From: Tsukamurella sp. TY48
GTDB lineage: Bacteria; Actinomycetota; Actinomycetes; Mycobacteriales; Mycobacteriaceae
NCBI RefSeq assembly: GCF_019656655.1
Contig: NZ_BPMV01000001.1
Span: forward strand, 2,728,001 to 2,792,000
DNA length: 64,000 nucleotides
Direction of reading: 5' to 3'
In this document: positions 46,418 through 55,911 of the stretch, piece by piece
Layout of the letters: every line of letters begins with the position of its first letter
How positions within the stretch are numbered: the stretch's first letter is position 1
Program-made: the position numbers and the translations under genes
The notes under the pieces: generated by a model
Seen by the model: the letters and a program-made list of their open reading frames with translations, nothing else
What the model was told of the DNA's origin: nothing
Databases searched by the model: none

Positions 46418-47836
46418 ATGCGACGTCAATTGACCACGCGCGCGCAGGTGAGCGGCTACCGCTTCGTGCTGCGCCGAATGGACCATGCGCTTCTGCGGCG
46501 CGACCCACGGATGATCTCGGACCCGATGGCCTCGCAATCGCGGTCGCTCATCGCGGGCCTCATCCTGGCTCTGGTGATCACCGGCGGCTGCGGCGTGCTC
46601 GCCCTGATCCGGCCGCAGGGCGCGGTGGGCGATTCGAAGATCGTGCTGGCCAAGGAGTCCGGTGCCCTGTACGTGCGGGGAGACGATGTGCTGTACCCGG
46701 TCACCGGTCTGGCCTCGGCGCGGCTCGCGGTGGGGGAGGCGGCCCAACCCGCCCAGGTCAAGGACAAGCGGCTGCAGAGCTTCCGCCGCGGTCCCGAGGT
46801 GGGGATCGTGGGTGGCCCCGCACAGATCCTCGGCCCGGCGTCGGCGTGGAAGGACGGGGCCACACCGTGGCTGCTGTGCGACCGGACCACGGCCGCCGCC
46901 GCGGACAAGCCCGCAGCGCGCGACACCCTCGACACGTTGGTGACTACGGCGGCCACCGGTGCCGCGGACTCGGGTGCGGTCCTCGTCTCCCGAGAGGGCA
47001 CGAACTACCTGCTGTTCGGCGGTGTGCGGGCGCCAGTGGACCTCGGCGATGCCGCGGTCCGGCGGGTCGCCGGGCTCGACGGTGCGCGGCCGCGGGCGGT
47101 CAGCGCAGCCCTGCTCAACGCCTTCGCGGAGACCGATCCGCTGGCGGTCCCGCAGATCGCCGGCCGCGGGCAGCGATCCGCCGCGATCCCGGACGCGGCG
47201 GTGGGCGATGTGGTGAAGGTGGCCGACGCCGATCGGGACAGGCTGTACGTGGTGCTCGCCGACGGCGTGCAGCCGATCGGGCGCTGGGCGGCCGATCTGA
47301 TCCGCGCGGGCGATACCACCGCCACATCGATCGCGACCGTGCCCGCTGCCACCGTCGCCGCCGCGAAGACGGTGCGGTCGGTGCCCGTCCGTGATCTGCC
47401 CGATGCGCGGCCCGAGCTGCGCACGGTCAAGGACGCGCCGGTCGCCTGCGTCGCCGCCGGGGCCGACGGGAAGGGCGGCGGCACCGTCGAACTGCGGACC
47501 TTCGGTGCGGCACCCACACCGGGCACGCCCGTCACGCTGGCCGGGGCCGACGGTGCCGGCGACGATCTGGATCTCGCGTACGTACCGCCGGGCACCGGCG
47601 AGTACGTGCTCGCGGCGCAGCCGGGTGGCGATCGCCGGGACGGCCTGTTCTACGTCTCCGATTCCGGTGTCCGCTACGGCATCCCGAACGCCGAGGTGGC
47701 CCAGACGCTGGGGCTGATGCACAAGGCGCGGCCGGTCGCGTGGTCGGTGCTGTCGGCACTGCCCGAGGGGCCGGACCTCGATCCGAAGGCCGCTGCCATG
47801 ACTCGGGACGGGAAGAGCATCACCGTCAGTCGGTGA
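46418..47836 (+). CDS. eccB: Type VII secretion protein EccB
   Basis: 472 residues. Starts MRRQLTTRAQVSGYRFVLRRMDHALLRRDPRM, the EccB hallmark, with one membrane helix at about 43-65 and a large exported domain with repeat-like segments (GDVVKVADADRDRLYVVLADGVQPIG; YVSDSGVRYGIPNAEVAQTLG). It forms the ESX core with EccC and EccD, neither of which is in this window. TATTCT at 46349-46354 may be its -10. Confidence 0.92.
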   Translation: MRRQLTTRAQVSGYRFVLRRMDHALLRRDPRMISDPMASQSRSLIAGLILALVITGGCGVLALIRPQGAVGDSKIVLAKESGALYVRGDDVLYPVTGLASARLAVGEAAQPAQVKDKRLQSFRRGPEVGIVGGPAQILGPASAWKDGATPWLLCDRTTAAAADKPAARDTLDTLVTTAATGAADSGAVLVSREGTNYLLFGGVRAPVDLGDAAVRRVAGLDGARPRAVSAALLNAFAETDPLAVPQIAGRGQRSAAIPDAAVGDVVKVADADRDRLYVVLADGVQPIGRWAADLIRAGDTTATSIATVPAATVAAAKTVRSVPVRDLPDARPELRTVKDAPVACVAAGADGKGGGTVELRTFGAAPTPGTPVTLAGADGAGDDLDLAYVPPGTGEYVLAAQPGGDRRDGLFYVSDSGVRYGIPNAEVAQTLGLMHKARPVAWSVLSALPEGPDLDPKAAAMTRDGKSITVSR

Positions 47837-48917
47837 CCGGCGCCCGAATGCCGATCGCCTCCGCGACCGCCTTCGCCGCCTCGCGGCCCGCCCGGTTCGC
47901 GCCGATGGTCGACGCCGAGGGACCGTAGCCCAGCAGATGCAGCCGCGGCTCCCCGGCCACCTCGGTGGCCAGGCGGCCCGTCATCACGATGCCGCCGCCC
48001 GGTGCACGCAGATTCAGCGGCGCCAGGTGATCCATCGAGTACCGGAAGCCGGTGCACCACAGGATCACGTCGGCGGGCACCAGCGAACCGTCGGCCAGCA
48101 GCGGACCGTCGGGGGTCAGGGAGGCGAACATGGGGCGCCGCACCAGGACCCCGTCGGCGATGCCCCGCCGGATCGACTCGTTCACCGGCAGCCCCGTCAC
48201 CGACACCACCGAGCCGGGCGGCAGGCCCGCCCGCACCCGCTCGTCCACCCGGGCCACCGCGCGGCGGCCCTTCTCCGGATCGAAGGGGCTCTCGTCCCAC
48301 TGCACCTCGCGGCGCGTGAACCACGCCGTATTCGCCACCTGCGCGATCTCCAGCAGCAACTGCACCGCGGTGATGCCCGCGCCCACCACCGCCACCGTCT
48401 TCCCTGCGAAGGGCTCGGCGGTCCGATAGTCGTGCGCGTGCAGTTGCCGCCCCGCGAACGTGGCGGCGCCCGGCACCGTGGGCCAGAATGGCCGGTCCCA
48501 CGTGCCCGTGCAGTTGATCACCGCGCGAGCCTGCTCGGCGTACGGCGCACCGTCCACCGTCCCCGACACCAGGAACGGGGCCTCGGCGTCGCCGGTGCGG
48601 GTGATCGAGGCGACGTGAGCGGGCCGGCGGACAGGCAGCGCGAACCGCTTCTCGTATTCGCCGAAGTATTCGGCGACGCCCGTTGCGGCGGGAATGTCGT
48701 CGCACTGGTTGCCCAACGCGTCATGCAAACCCCAGCCCGGCAGGTCGTGCACGTGGTTCGCCGCCCTGAGCGTGAGCGAGGGCCACCGCTGCCGCCACGC
48801 ACCACCGGGACCCGCGTTGTGATCGAGAACCTCGAAATCGTCGATCCCGAACCTCGGGAGGAAGTAGGCGGCCGAGAGACCGGCCTGGCCAGCACCGACC
48901 ACAACGACATCCTTCAC
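47826..48917 (-). CDS. FAD/NAD(P)-binding oxidoreductase (flavin monooxygenase type)
   Basis: 363 residues. FAD Rossmann motif VVVGAGQAGLSAAYFL at the N-terminus and a second dinucleotide motif VAVVGAGITAVQLLLE near residue 170, with GTWDRPFWP between. Layout of small flavoprotein monooxygenases or thioredoxin-reductase-like enzymes; substrate unknown. It overlaps the end of eccB by 11 bp in convergent orientation. Confidence 0.85.
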   Translation of the reverse strand: MKDVVVVGAGQAGLSAAYFLPRFGIDDFEVLDHNAGPGGAWRQRWPSLTLRAANHVHDLPGWGLHDALGNQCDDIPAATGVAEYFGEYEKRFALPVRRPAHVASITRTGDAEAPFLVSGTVDGAPYAEQARAVINCTGTWDRPFWPTVPGAATFAGRQLHAHDYRTAEPFAGKTVAVVGAGITAVQLLLEIAQVANTAWFTRREVQWDESPFDPEKGRRAVARVDERVRAGLPPGSVVSVTGLPVNESIRRGIADGVLVRRPMFASLTPDGPLLADGSLVPADVILWCTGFRYSMDHLAPLNLRAPGGGIVMTGRLATEVAGEPRLHLLGYGPSASTIGANRAGREAAKAVAEAIGIRAPVTD

Positions 48918-48940
48918 CCCCGTAGCGTAGATTGCGGGCC

Positions 48941-49675
48941 ATGATCGGATACACGTTGGAGGACCGGGTCGCCGTCATCGAGTTCCAGCGCCCGGAGGCA
49001 CGGAACGCACTGAACCCCGAGCTCATCGAGGCTTTCGAGGCCGCGATCGACCGGGCGGAGGAAGACGGGGCGTTCGTGATCGTGCTCACCGGGCAGGGCA
49101 CGGTGTTCTCCGCGGGAGCGGACCTGCGCTCGGGCGCCGTGCTCGACAAGAACTTCATGGCACGGGTCATCCGGCTGTACCAGCGGATCGAAGACATGAA
49201 GCAGATCGTGATCGCCGCCGTGAACGGTCCGGCGGTGGGCGCCGGCGTGCAGCTGGCCATGGTCGCCGATCTGCGCGTGCTCGACCCGAGCGCCACCATC
49301 GCCATCCCCGCCGCCAAGCTCGGCGTCACCATCGACAAGTGGACCCTGCGCCGACTGGTCGACCTGGTGGGCGGCGGCCACGCCCGCAGCGTGCTCATGG
49401 CCGCCGAGAAGTTGGGCGCCGAGCAGCTCGCCCAGCTCGGCTTCGCCAACCGCATCGGCGACCGCGAGGCGGCCCTCGAATACGCGCGCGGCATCACCCG
49501 GCTGGCGCCGCTGTCGCTGCAGAACTACAAGGCGCTGTTCAAGAACGACGTCGCCCGCGAACCGCTCACCGAGGACGACGAGGCCCGGCTGCACGCCGTC
49601 TGGGACTCCGAGGATCTGCGCGAGGCGCTCACGGCCCGATTCGAGAAGCGCGAGCCGCGCTTCTCGGGGCGCTGA
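48941..49675 (+). CDS. Enoyl-CoA hydratase/isomerase family protein
   Basis: 244 residues from ATG 48941. Crotonase fold: RPEARNALNPELIEA, the oxyanion-hole GTVFSAGADLRSG and NGPAVGAGVQLAMVADLRV. In place of the second catalytic Glu of classical hydratases the segment reads AKLGVTIDKW, so the reaction may be isomerase- or thioesterase-like. TAGATT ends 7 nt before the ATG, suggesting a leaderless mRNA. 1 nt separates it from the next gene. Confidence 0.85.
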   Translation: MIGYTLEDRVAVIEFQRPEARNALNPELIEAFEAAIDRAEEDGAFVIVLTGQGTVFSAGADLRSGAVLDKNFMARVIRLYQRIEDMKQIVIAAVNGPAVGAGVQLAMVADLRVLDPSATIAIPAAKLGVTIDKWTLRRLVDLVGGGHARSVLMAAEKLGAEQLAQLGFANRIGDREAALEYARGITRLAPLSLQNYKALFKNDVAREPLTEDDEARLHAVWDSEDLREALTARFEKREPRFSGR

Positions 49676-49676
49676 C

Positions 49677-50867
49677 ATGCCGCGCCGGCGGAGTTCCGCC
49701 GCGCTGGCCGCGGGCACGGTGGGCGGCGGCCTGCTCGGCGCCACCGGCGTGTACCTGCTGCGCGCGGGCCGCGGCCTCAAGCGCTCGATGGGTGCGCAGG
49801 CCGACACCGTGTACACCAACTCCGATCCCGACAGCCCGCACGAGCGGTTCGACGCCGGGAAGATCCTGCGCGGCGTGGTCGGCCGCGCCCGCCACGGCCA
49901 GGGCCGGCCGTCGCGCCCCATCCCATTGGTCGCGCCGCTGAGTCCCGTGGACGCCGCCGACCTGGCCGTCACCTGGTACGGCCACTCCTCGGTACTGATC
50001 GAGATCGACGGCTTCCGTGTCCTGGCCGATCCGGTGTGGGGCGAGCGGGTGTCCCCGTCGCCCACCATCGGACCCGCCCGGCTGCATCCCGTGCCCGTGG
50101 CGCTCAGTGCGCTGCCGCCGATCGACGCGGTGATCATCAGCCACGATCACTACGACCACCTCGACCTGCCCACGATCGACGAGCTCACCCGCGACCGCGA
50201 CGTGCCCTTCTGCGTGCCGATCGGCGTGGGCGGACACCTGCGCGCCTGGGGCGTCCCAGAGGACCGGATCATCGAGCTCGACTGGGACCAGAGCCACACG
50301 CTCCGCCGGGACGACGGCCGCGGCGGCACCGATGAGCTCAAGGTGGTGTGCACCGAGGCGCGGCACTTCTCCGGTCGCGGCCTCACCCGCAACTCCACGC
50401 AGTGGGCCTCCTGGTCGCTGATCGGGCAGCGGGCCGAGGGCAAGGGGCACAGCGTTTTCTTCGGCGGCGATACCGGCTTCACCGAGCGGTTCAAGCTGGT
50501 GGGCGACCACTTCGGTCCCTTCGATCTGACGCTGTTGCCGATCGGCGCCTACGACCCGCTGTGGCCCGATGTGCACACCAATCCCGAGGAGGCGGTCGCG
50601 ATCCATCAGATGATCGCGAAGCCGAAAGCGCCGCTGGTGCCGGTGCATTGGGCCACCTTCAACCTCGCCTTCCACGACTGGTCCGAGCCCGTGGAGCGAC
50701 TGTTGGTCGCGGCGCGGGAGGCGGGCATCACCACCGTGGTGCCGAAGCCGGGCGGCCGGGTGGACGGTGTCGCGGCGGCCGCGGGGAGGATCCCGCAGGT
50801 AGATCACCACAGCGGAGATTCTTCGGGAACGCGAAGCAGTGGCGACTGGTGGACCGAGGTCGGCTAG
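49677..50867 (+). CDS. MBL-fold metallohydrolase (NAPE-PLD/UlaG-like)
   Basis: 396 residues. N-terminal hydrophobic anchor (residues 9-28), then beta-lactamase fold: TWYGHSSVLIEIDGFRVLADPV, the HxHxDH zinc motif as SHDHYDHLD, FGGDTGF and VPVHWATFNLAFHDW. Family members hydrolyse phosphodiesters of N-acyl-ethanolamine lipids or lactones. Follows the enoyl-CoA hydratase by 1 nt, so the pair may work in lipid turnover (inference). Confidence 0.85.
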   Translation: MPRRRSSAALAAGTVGGGLLGATGVYLLRAGRGLKRSMGAQADTVYTNSDPDSPHERFDAGKILRGVVGRARHGQGRPSRPIPLVAPLSPVDAADLAVTWYGHSSVLIEIDGFRVLADPVWGERVSPSPTIGPARLHPVPVALSALPPIDAVIISHDHYDHLDLPTIDELTRDRDVPFCVPIGVGGHLRAWGVPEDRIIELDWDQSHTLRRDDGRGGTDELKVVCTEARHFSGRGLTRNSTQWASWSLIGQRAEGKGHSVFFGGDTGFTERFKLVGDHFGPFDLTLLPIGAYDPLWPDVHTNPEEAVAIHQMIAKPKAPLVPVHWATFNLAFHDWSEPVERLLVAAREAGITTVVPKPGGRVDGVAAAAGRIPQVDHHSGDSSGTRSSGDWWTEVG

Positions 50868-50876
50868 CCTGTGGCC

Positions 50877-51104
50877 ATGGATTTCAAGGACATCGCAAAC
50901 AAGGCCAAAGACGCTCTGGGCAAGAACCCGAGCATCATCGACAAGGCGGGTGACTTCGTCGACAGCAAGACCGGCGGCAAGTTCTCCGAGCAGGTGAACA
51001 AGGCGCAGGATGCCGCCAAGAAGTTCATCGACGACAAGGAGATCCAGGTCGAGCAGGAGGCGCGCGATCCGCAGGCGGATCAGCCCAAGCCCGACCAGCA
51101 GTAG
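50877..51104 (+). CDS. MT0933-type putative antitoxin
   Basis: 75 residues from ATG 50877 (a GTG 6 nt earlier is in frame). Lys/Asp-rich helical protein: DKAGDFVDSKTGGKFSEQVNKAQDAAKKFID, the pattern of the MT0933-like antitoxin family. No adjacent toxin-like gene is visible; the neighbours are an MBL hydrolase and a VWA protein. The family is often widespread without partners, so the antitoxin label should be read with care. Confidence 0.7.
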   Translation: MDFKDIANKAKDALGKNPSIIDKAGDFVDSKTGGKFSEQVNKAQDAAKKFIDDKEIQVEQEARDPQADQPKPDQQ

Positions 51105-51135
51105 ATCTTCATTGAGAAAGTAGCGTCATCGACTC

Positions 51136-52719
51136 ATGGGTCGTCATCACGCCCCCGGCGCCGCGCCGGCGGCAACTCCGCGTGGCCGCAGTTACCTGCG
51201 GATCGCGCTCGGCATCGGACTCGTCGCAGTGCTGGTCGCCGGTCTCGTCGCCATCTTCGGCGGCAAGGTCGCGAGCTGCGGCGAACGGTCCGAATACACG
51301 GTGATGGCCGACCCCGCCCTCGCCTCGGCCGTCCGTGCCGAGGCGAAGGCGGTCGCCGACAAATGCACCACCTACACCGTCCGTGAGGTGCCCGACGCAC
51401 AGGTCGCGGGCAGCCTCACGGGCGGCGGCGAGACCCCCGACCTGTGGCTGGCGCCGTCGCACACCCGGGTCGCGGCGGTCTCCGCCCAGCTGGGCCGCGA
51501 CCTGCCCGCCACCGAGGTGGCGAGCTCGCCGATCGTGCTGGCCGGGGCCTCGGTTCCTCAGCCGGCGAGCTGGCTGGAGGCACTCCAGGCCGCCACCATC
51601 CGCGCGGTTCCCGCGGATTCCACCTACGCCTCGGCGCCCGTCACCGCGGGCGTCTCCGAGGCTCAGCAACCCGGCGCCAACCGGCAGGCCCTCACGGCCG
51701 CCCTCGCGCAGTACGCCCAGGCCGCCAAGCGCGTCTCGGGCGATCCGGTGCGGACCGCGAAATCGCAGGGCGGCGTCGTGGTCGTCCCCGAGTACGCGTA
51801 CCTCGCCGCCAAGAAGGACGAGCCGGGGGTAGCCGCGGTGGTGCCCAAGACCGGCGCCCCGCGCGACGATCTGCTGCTCACGGTCACCGCGTCCGGCGAT
51901 CGCGCGACCGACGCGAAGACGGGTGCCGACACCCTCGCCAAGGCCTTCGGTTCGGAGGCGGGCATCGTCGCGCTCGGCGAGGAGGGTCTGCGCGGTAAGG
52001 ATCTGAGCCCCGCGCCGCCCGCCGGCGTCGGCAAGGTGACCGCGCTGCCCGAACCGAACACCGACGAGCTCACCAAGGCCGAACAGTCCTTCGCCACCCT
52101 GGCCGTGCCGCTCAAGGCTCTCGTGGTGGTCGACACCTCCGGGTCGATGAACGACTCGGCGGGCAACACCACCCGGATCGGCATGCTGGCCTCCGGCTTC
52201 ACCAAGGTGGTCACCCAGATCCCCGACGCCAACGCCGTCGGCCTGTGGACCTTCTCCATCGGCACGGCGACCCGCCCCGACTGGACCGAGGTCGTGCCCA
52301 CGGCGCCGCTGGACACCCGGCGCGGCGACAAATCGCAGCGTCAGGCACTGCTGGACGGTGTGAACGGGCTGCCCGGCAAGGTCGGCGGTGCCACGGCGCT
52401 CTACGACACCACCCTCGCCGCGTACCGGCGCGCGGTGGAGAACTTCGACCCGGCGTACTCGAACTCGCTGATCCTGCTCACGGACGGTTCGGACGAGAAG
52501 CCGGGCGGCATGTCGCTCGACGATCTGGTGTCGCGGCTGCGCGCGCTGGTCGATCCCGCGCGGCCGGTGAACATCCACACCGTGGGCATCAGCAAGGACG
52601 CCGATCTCGGGGCGCTCAAGCGGATCGCGGACGCCACGGGCGGCACCGCTCAGGAGGCCGACTCCGAGGAGCAGATGCTCACCGATTTCGTGACGGCGGT
52701 GGCCAAGCGGGCCAAGTAG
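51136..52719 (+). CDS. Membrane-anchored substrate-binding-like plus VWA protein
   Basis: 527 residues. One N-terminal membrane helix (about 22-42), an exported region of about 270 residues resembling solute-binding proteins (PDLWLAPSHTRV to GTDTLAKAFG in outline), then a von Willebrand A domain from about residue 325 with the MIDAS motif DTSGSMN and a later TDGSDEK. Metal-dependent protein-protein interaction outside the membrane is likely. It ends 3 nt before the tRNA gene on the other strand. Confidence 0.85.
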   Translation: MGRHHAPGAAPAATPRGRSYLRIALGIGLVAVLVAGLVAIFGGKVASCGERSEYTVMADPALASAVRAEAKAVADKCTTYTVREVPDAQVAGSLTGGGETPDLWLAPSHTRVAAVSAQLGRDLPATEVASSPIVLAGASVPQPASWLEALQAATIRAVPADSTYASAPVTAGVSEAQQPGANRQALTAALAQYAQAAKRVSGDPVRTAKSQGGVVVVPEYAYLAAKKDEPGVAAVVPKTGAPRDDLLLTVTASGDRATDAKTGADTLAKAFGSEAGIVALGEEGLRGKDLSPAPPAGVGKVTALPEPNTDELTKAEQSFATLAVPLKALVVVDTSGSMNDSAGNTTRIGMLASGFTKVVTQIPDANAVGLWTFSIGTATRPDWTEVVPTAPLDTRRGDKSQRQALLDGVNGLPGKVGGATALYDTTLAAYRRAVENFDPAYSNSLILLTDGSDEKPGGMSLDDLVSRLRALVDPARPVNIHTVGISKDADLGALKRIADATGGTAQEADSEEQMLTDFVTAVAKRAK

Positions 52720-52722
52720 GCC

Positions 52723-52799
52723 TGGTGCCCCCGACACGAATCGAACGTGCGACCTGATCTTTAGGAGAGATCCGCTCTATCCAACTGAGCTACGAGGGC
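52723..52799 (-). tRNA. tRNA-Arg (anticodon CCT)
   Basis: Read on the minus strand it folds into a full cloverleaf: acceptor GCCCTCG/CGGGGGC, D-arm GCTC/GAGC, anticodon stem GATCT/AGATC with loop CTCCTAA (anticodon CCT), T-arm GCACG/CGTGT with loop TTCGATT, and an encoded CCA (52723-52725). It decodes AGG, a rare codon in this genome type. Such genes are common integration sites, but no integrase is seen here. Confidence 0.95.
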
Positions 52800-52845
52800 G
52801 TGCAGCCACAGTTTAGCTTTGCTCGAACCATCGAAGGGAATCGGC

Positions 52846-54003
52846 GTGCCGTCCGGTATCACTGTGCTCCTCGTCGTGATCCTCGCGGCGCTGTTCGTCA
52901 CCCGGCGCCGGATCGTCGCGCGGTGGAACTCGCCGCGGGCGCGCACCGTGGGGACCGCCGGGCTGATCGTCGCCGGACTGCTCACCGTGGCCACGGCCGT
53001 CGGCCTGCTCGCGGGTGCCGGTGTACTGCCGCCCGGACCGGTCCGGTGGATCAGCGCGGTGGGCCTGACCTGGCTCGCCACCATCTTCTACCTGCTCATC
53101 ACGCTGATCGTGCTGGGCATCGCCTGGGTCGGGGCGCGGATCGCGGTGCGCCTGCGGCCCGGTCTGGCCGACGGTGCGCGGCGCCTCCTGCGCACCATCG
53201 CCGCGGTCGGGTTGATCGGTGCCGTGACCGCCACGGTGTACGGACTGTTCGAGGCGTCGTCGCCGCGGATCACCCACACCGACGTCGCCCTGCCGGCGGC
53301 GCCCGCCGAGCCCGGCGACCTGAAGATCGCGCTGATCACCGACCTGCACGTGGGGCCGGTGCGCACCCGCGCCTTCACCCAGCGCGTGGTCGATGCGACG
53401 AATGCGCAGAAGCCCGACGTGGTGATCCTCGGCGGCGACCTCATCGACGGCACCGTCGAGCGGATCGGCGAGTACCTCGCGCCGCTCAAGGATCTCCGCA
53501 GCCCCTTCGTCTTCGCCGTGACGGGCAATCACGAGTACTACGCCGACGATGCCCGTAACTGGGTGCAGCGCTGGCGGGAGGTGGGCGTGCGGCCGCTGGT
53601 CAACGAATCGGTGCGGATCTGGCGCGACGGACCGCGCGGCGGTTCGTCCGTCACCTTCGTCGGCGTCAACGACCGCAAGGGCAAGGAGCCGCTGGGCCCC
53701 GATTACGACGCCGCGCTCGCGGGAGTCTCCCCCGGGGAGTTCACCGTGGCGGTGGCGCACGAACCCAAGCAGGCCGCCGAGTTCGCCCGCCGCGGAGTCG
53801 ATCTGCAGCTCGCCGGGCACACCCACGGCGGCCAGCTGTGGCCCTTCCGCTACCTCGTCCGGCTCGACCAGCCCACCATCGCCGGCCTGGAGCAGGTGGA
53901 CGGTATGCCGGTGTACACCAGTCGAGGTGCGGGCGCCTGGGGACCGCCGGTCCGAGTGGCCGCGCCGCCGGAGATCGCGATCGTGAACATCCTCTCGCGC
54001 TAG
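52846..54003 (+). CDS. Membrane metallophosphoesterase
   Basis: 385 residues from the GTG at 52846 (GAAGGGA upstream; a TTG at 52819 is possible but lies closer to the tRNA). About four membrane helices in residues 1-130, then a calcineurin-like domain: DLHVG (near 166), GGDLID, GNHEYY and AGHTHGGQ, all metal ligands present. YkuE/YaeI-like family, often acting on UDP-sugar lipids or cyclic nucleotides; substrate unknown. Confidence 0.88.
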   Translation: MPSGITVLLVVILAALFVTRRRIVARWNSPRARTVGTAGLIVAGLLTVATAVGLLAGAGVLPPGPVRWISAVGLTWLATIFYLLITLIVLGIAWVGARIAVRLRPGLADGARRLLRTIAAVGLIGAVTATVYGLFEASSPRITHTDVALPAAPAEPGDLKIALITDLHVGPVRTRAFTQRVVDATNAQKPDVVILGGDLIDGTVERIGEYLAPLKDLRSPFVFAVTGNHEYYADDARNWVQRWREVGVRPLVNESVRIWRDGPRGGSSVTFVGVNDRKGKEPLGPDYDAALAGVSPGEFTVAVAHEPKQAAEFARRGVDLQLAGHTHGGQLWPFRYLVRLDQPTIAGLEQVDGMPVYTSRGAGAWGPPVRVAAPPEIAIVNILSR

Positions 54004-54048
54004 CCCGTCGGGGGCGGCATCATGAGGTTGCTCAGGAGAGGAGCCTCG

Positions 54049-55419
54049 ATGTCCGACAGTGCATCCCCGTTCGTCGACCCCGACTATCGCCGCCTGTTCG
54101 CGGCGCAGGTGGTGGGCCTGTTCGGCTCCGGCCTGACGACGGTGGCCCTGAGCCTGCTGGCCTACGAGTTGGCGGGGGCATCGGCGGCGGGTGTCCTCGC
54201 CACGGCGCTCACCATCAAGATGGCGCTGTACGTGGTGGTCGCGCCGGTCGTCGCGGCGCAGGCCTACCGGCTGCCGCGGCGGGCGCTGCTGGTGGCGCTG
54301 CACCTGATCCGGGCGGGGGTGGTGCTGGCGCTGCCGGTGGTCACCGAGATCTGGCAGATCTACCTGCTGGTGGCCCTGCTGCAGGCGGCGTCGGCCGCGT
54401 ACACGCCCACCTACCAGGCCGTGATCCCCGACCTCCTGCCGGACGAGCGGCAGTACACGCGGGCCCTGTCGGCCTCCCAGCTCGCGACCACGATGGAGAC
54501 GCTGCTCAGCCCCATGCTGGCCGCGGCCGCGCTGCTGGTGATGAGCTACCAGTACCTGTTCGTGGGCACCGCGATAGGCTTCGTGATCGCCGCCGCCCTG
54601 GTGCTGCGCTCGCGGGTGCCGAACCCCGATGCGGCGCCCGAGGGATCGTTCCTGCAGCGCCTGAGTTCGGGCACCCGGATCTTCGTGGCCACCCCGCGGC
54701 TGCGCGGCCTGCTGGGCCTGAACCTCACGGTGGCCGCGGCGGGCGCCATCGTCATGGTGAACACGGTCAACTACACCCGCGACGAGCTCGGCGGCAATCA
54801 GGCCGATATGGCGCTCGTCCTCGCGGCGAACGGCCTCGGCACCATGGTGGTCGCACTGGTGGTGCCGCGGCTACTGGACCGCACCCCCACGCGCACGGTG
54901 ATGCTCACGGGCGGAGCGGTGCTGCCGGTGGCGCTGGTCGCGGCGGTGGTGCTGTCGCGGTTCATCGACGGCACCTGGCGCTGGGCGCTGCTGGCCGCGA
55001 TCTGGTTCGTGATCGGCGCGGGCACCGCCGCGGTGGTCACCCCGTCGGGGCAGGTGCTGCGGCGCTCGTCCAACGACGCCGACCGGCCCGCCGTGTTCGC
55101 CGCGCAGTTCTCGCTCTCGCACGTGGCGTGGTTGATCACCTACCCGCTCACGGGGTGGCTCACCGGCGCCGCCGGACTCACCGTCACCTGGTCGGCGATG
55201 CTGGTGCTGGCGCTGATCGGTCTGGCCGTGGCGGTGGCCTCGTGGCCGCGGCAGGATCCCGTGGAGATCACCCACAGCCACAAGGAGGGCGAGGTCGACC
55301 CGGCGATCATCGCCGATGCCACGCCGGTGGGCGACGGCTGGTTCGAGCACACCCACGCGTACGTGATCGACGGTGCGCATCCGCGCTGGCCGGACCCGGA
55401 CGGCCGGCTGATCGGCTGA
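54049..55419 (+). CDS. MFS transporter with His-containing C-terminal tail
   Basis: 456 residues from ATG 54049 (AGGAGAGGAG upstream; an ATG at 54022 is less likely). Twelve helices, with the drug/siderophore exporter look of the EntS/MefA group (DPDYRRLFAAQVVGLFGSGLTTVALSLLAYEL). The last 50 or so residues are soluble and contain spaced His/acidic residues (ITHSHKEGE; FEHTHAYVIDGAHPRW), possibly metal-sensing. Substrate unknown. Confidence 0.85.
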   Translation: MSDSASPFVDPDYRRLFAAQVVGLFGSGLTTVALSLLAYELAGASAAGVLATALTIKMALYVVVAPVVAAQAYRLPRRALLVALHLIRAGVVLALPVVTEIWQIYLLVALLQAASAAYTPTYQAVIPDLLPDERQYTRALSASQLATTMETLLSPMLAAAALLVMSYQYLFVGTAIGFVIAAALVLRSRVPNPDAAPEGSFLQRLSSGTRIFVATPRLRGLLGLNLTVAAAGAIVMVNTVNYTRDELGGNQADMALVLAANGLGTMVVALVVPRLLDRTPTRTVMLTGGAVLPVALVAAVVLSRFIDGTWRWALLAAIWFVIGAGTAAVVTPSGQVLRRSSNDADRPAVFAAQFSLSHVAWLITYPLTGWLTGAAGLTVTWSAMLVLALIGLAVAVASWPRQDPVEITHSHKEGEVDPAIIADATPVGDGWFEHTHAYVIDGAHPRWPDPDGRLIG

Positions 55420-55426
55420 GCCCGGC

Positions 55427-55870
55427 TCAGGCGTCGCGGGCCTCGGCGGCGCCGCGCGAGGCGAGCTGGTCGGCGAGTTCGTTGCCCTCGTTGCCGGCGT
55501 GCCCCTTCACCCAGCGCCAGTCGATCTCGTAGCGGCCGGCGACCTCGACGAGCCGCTGCCACAGCTCCACGTTCTTCACCGGCTGCTTGTTGGCGGTCTT
55601 CCAGCCGTTGCGCTGCCAACCGGCGACCCACTTGGTGATGCCGTTCTTGACGTACGAGCTGTCGGTGTAGAGCACCACGGGGTAGGGCTTGGTGATCGCC
55701 TCCAGCGCCGAGATGGCGCCCATCAGTTCCATCCGGTTGTTGGTGGTGTCCTTCTCGGCGCCGTAGAGCTCCTTGGTGTGCTCGCCGAAGCGCAGCACCG
55801 CACCCCAGCCGCCGGGCCCGGGATTGCCCAGGCACGCACCATCGGTGTAGATCACGATCTCGTCCGCCAC
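55427..55870 (-). CDS. rnhA: Ribonuclease HI
   Basis: 147 residues from the GTG at 55870; a TTG at 55879 adds three residues. Catalytic DEDD set visible: [30 protein letters not shown] and GNELADQLA. Degrades RNA in RNA-DNA hybrids. Convergent with the MFS gene, 7 nt apart. Confidence 0.96.
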   Translation of the reverse strand: MADEIVIYTDGACLGNPGPGGWGAVLRFGEHTKELYGAEKDTTNNRMELMGAISALEAITKPYPVVLYTDSSYVKNGITKWVAGWQRNGWKTANKQPVKNVELWQRLVEVAGRYEIDWRWVKGHAGNEGNELADQLASRGAAEARDA

Positions 55871-55911
55871 GAGGACCAAGGGTATGCGCCGCCGGGCGCT
55901 ACGGTGAAACC

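Noticed and set aside
46290..46508. N-terminal extension of eccE beyond 46289
   Set aside because: It would overlap the eccB start, and the ATG at 46289 has a good ribosome-binding site.
52723..52799. Integrative element anchored at tRNA-Arg
   Set aside because: No integrase, no repeat of the tRNA 3' end and no composition change were seen nearby.
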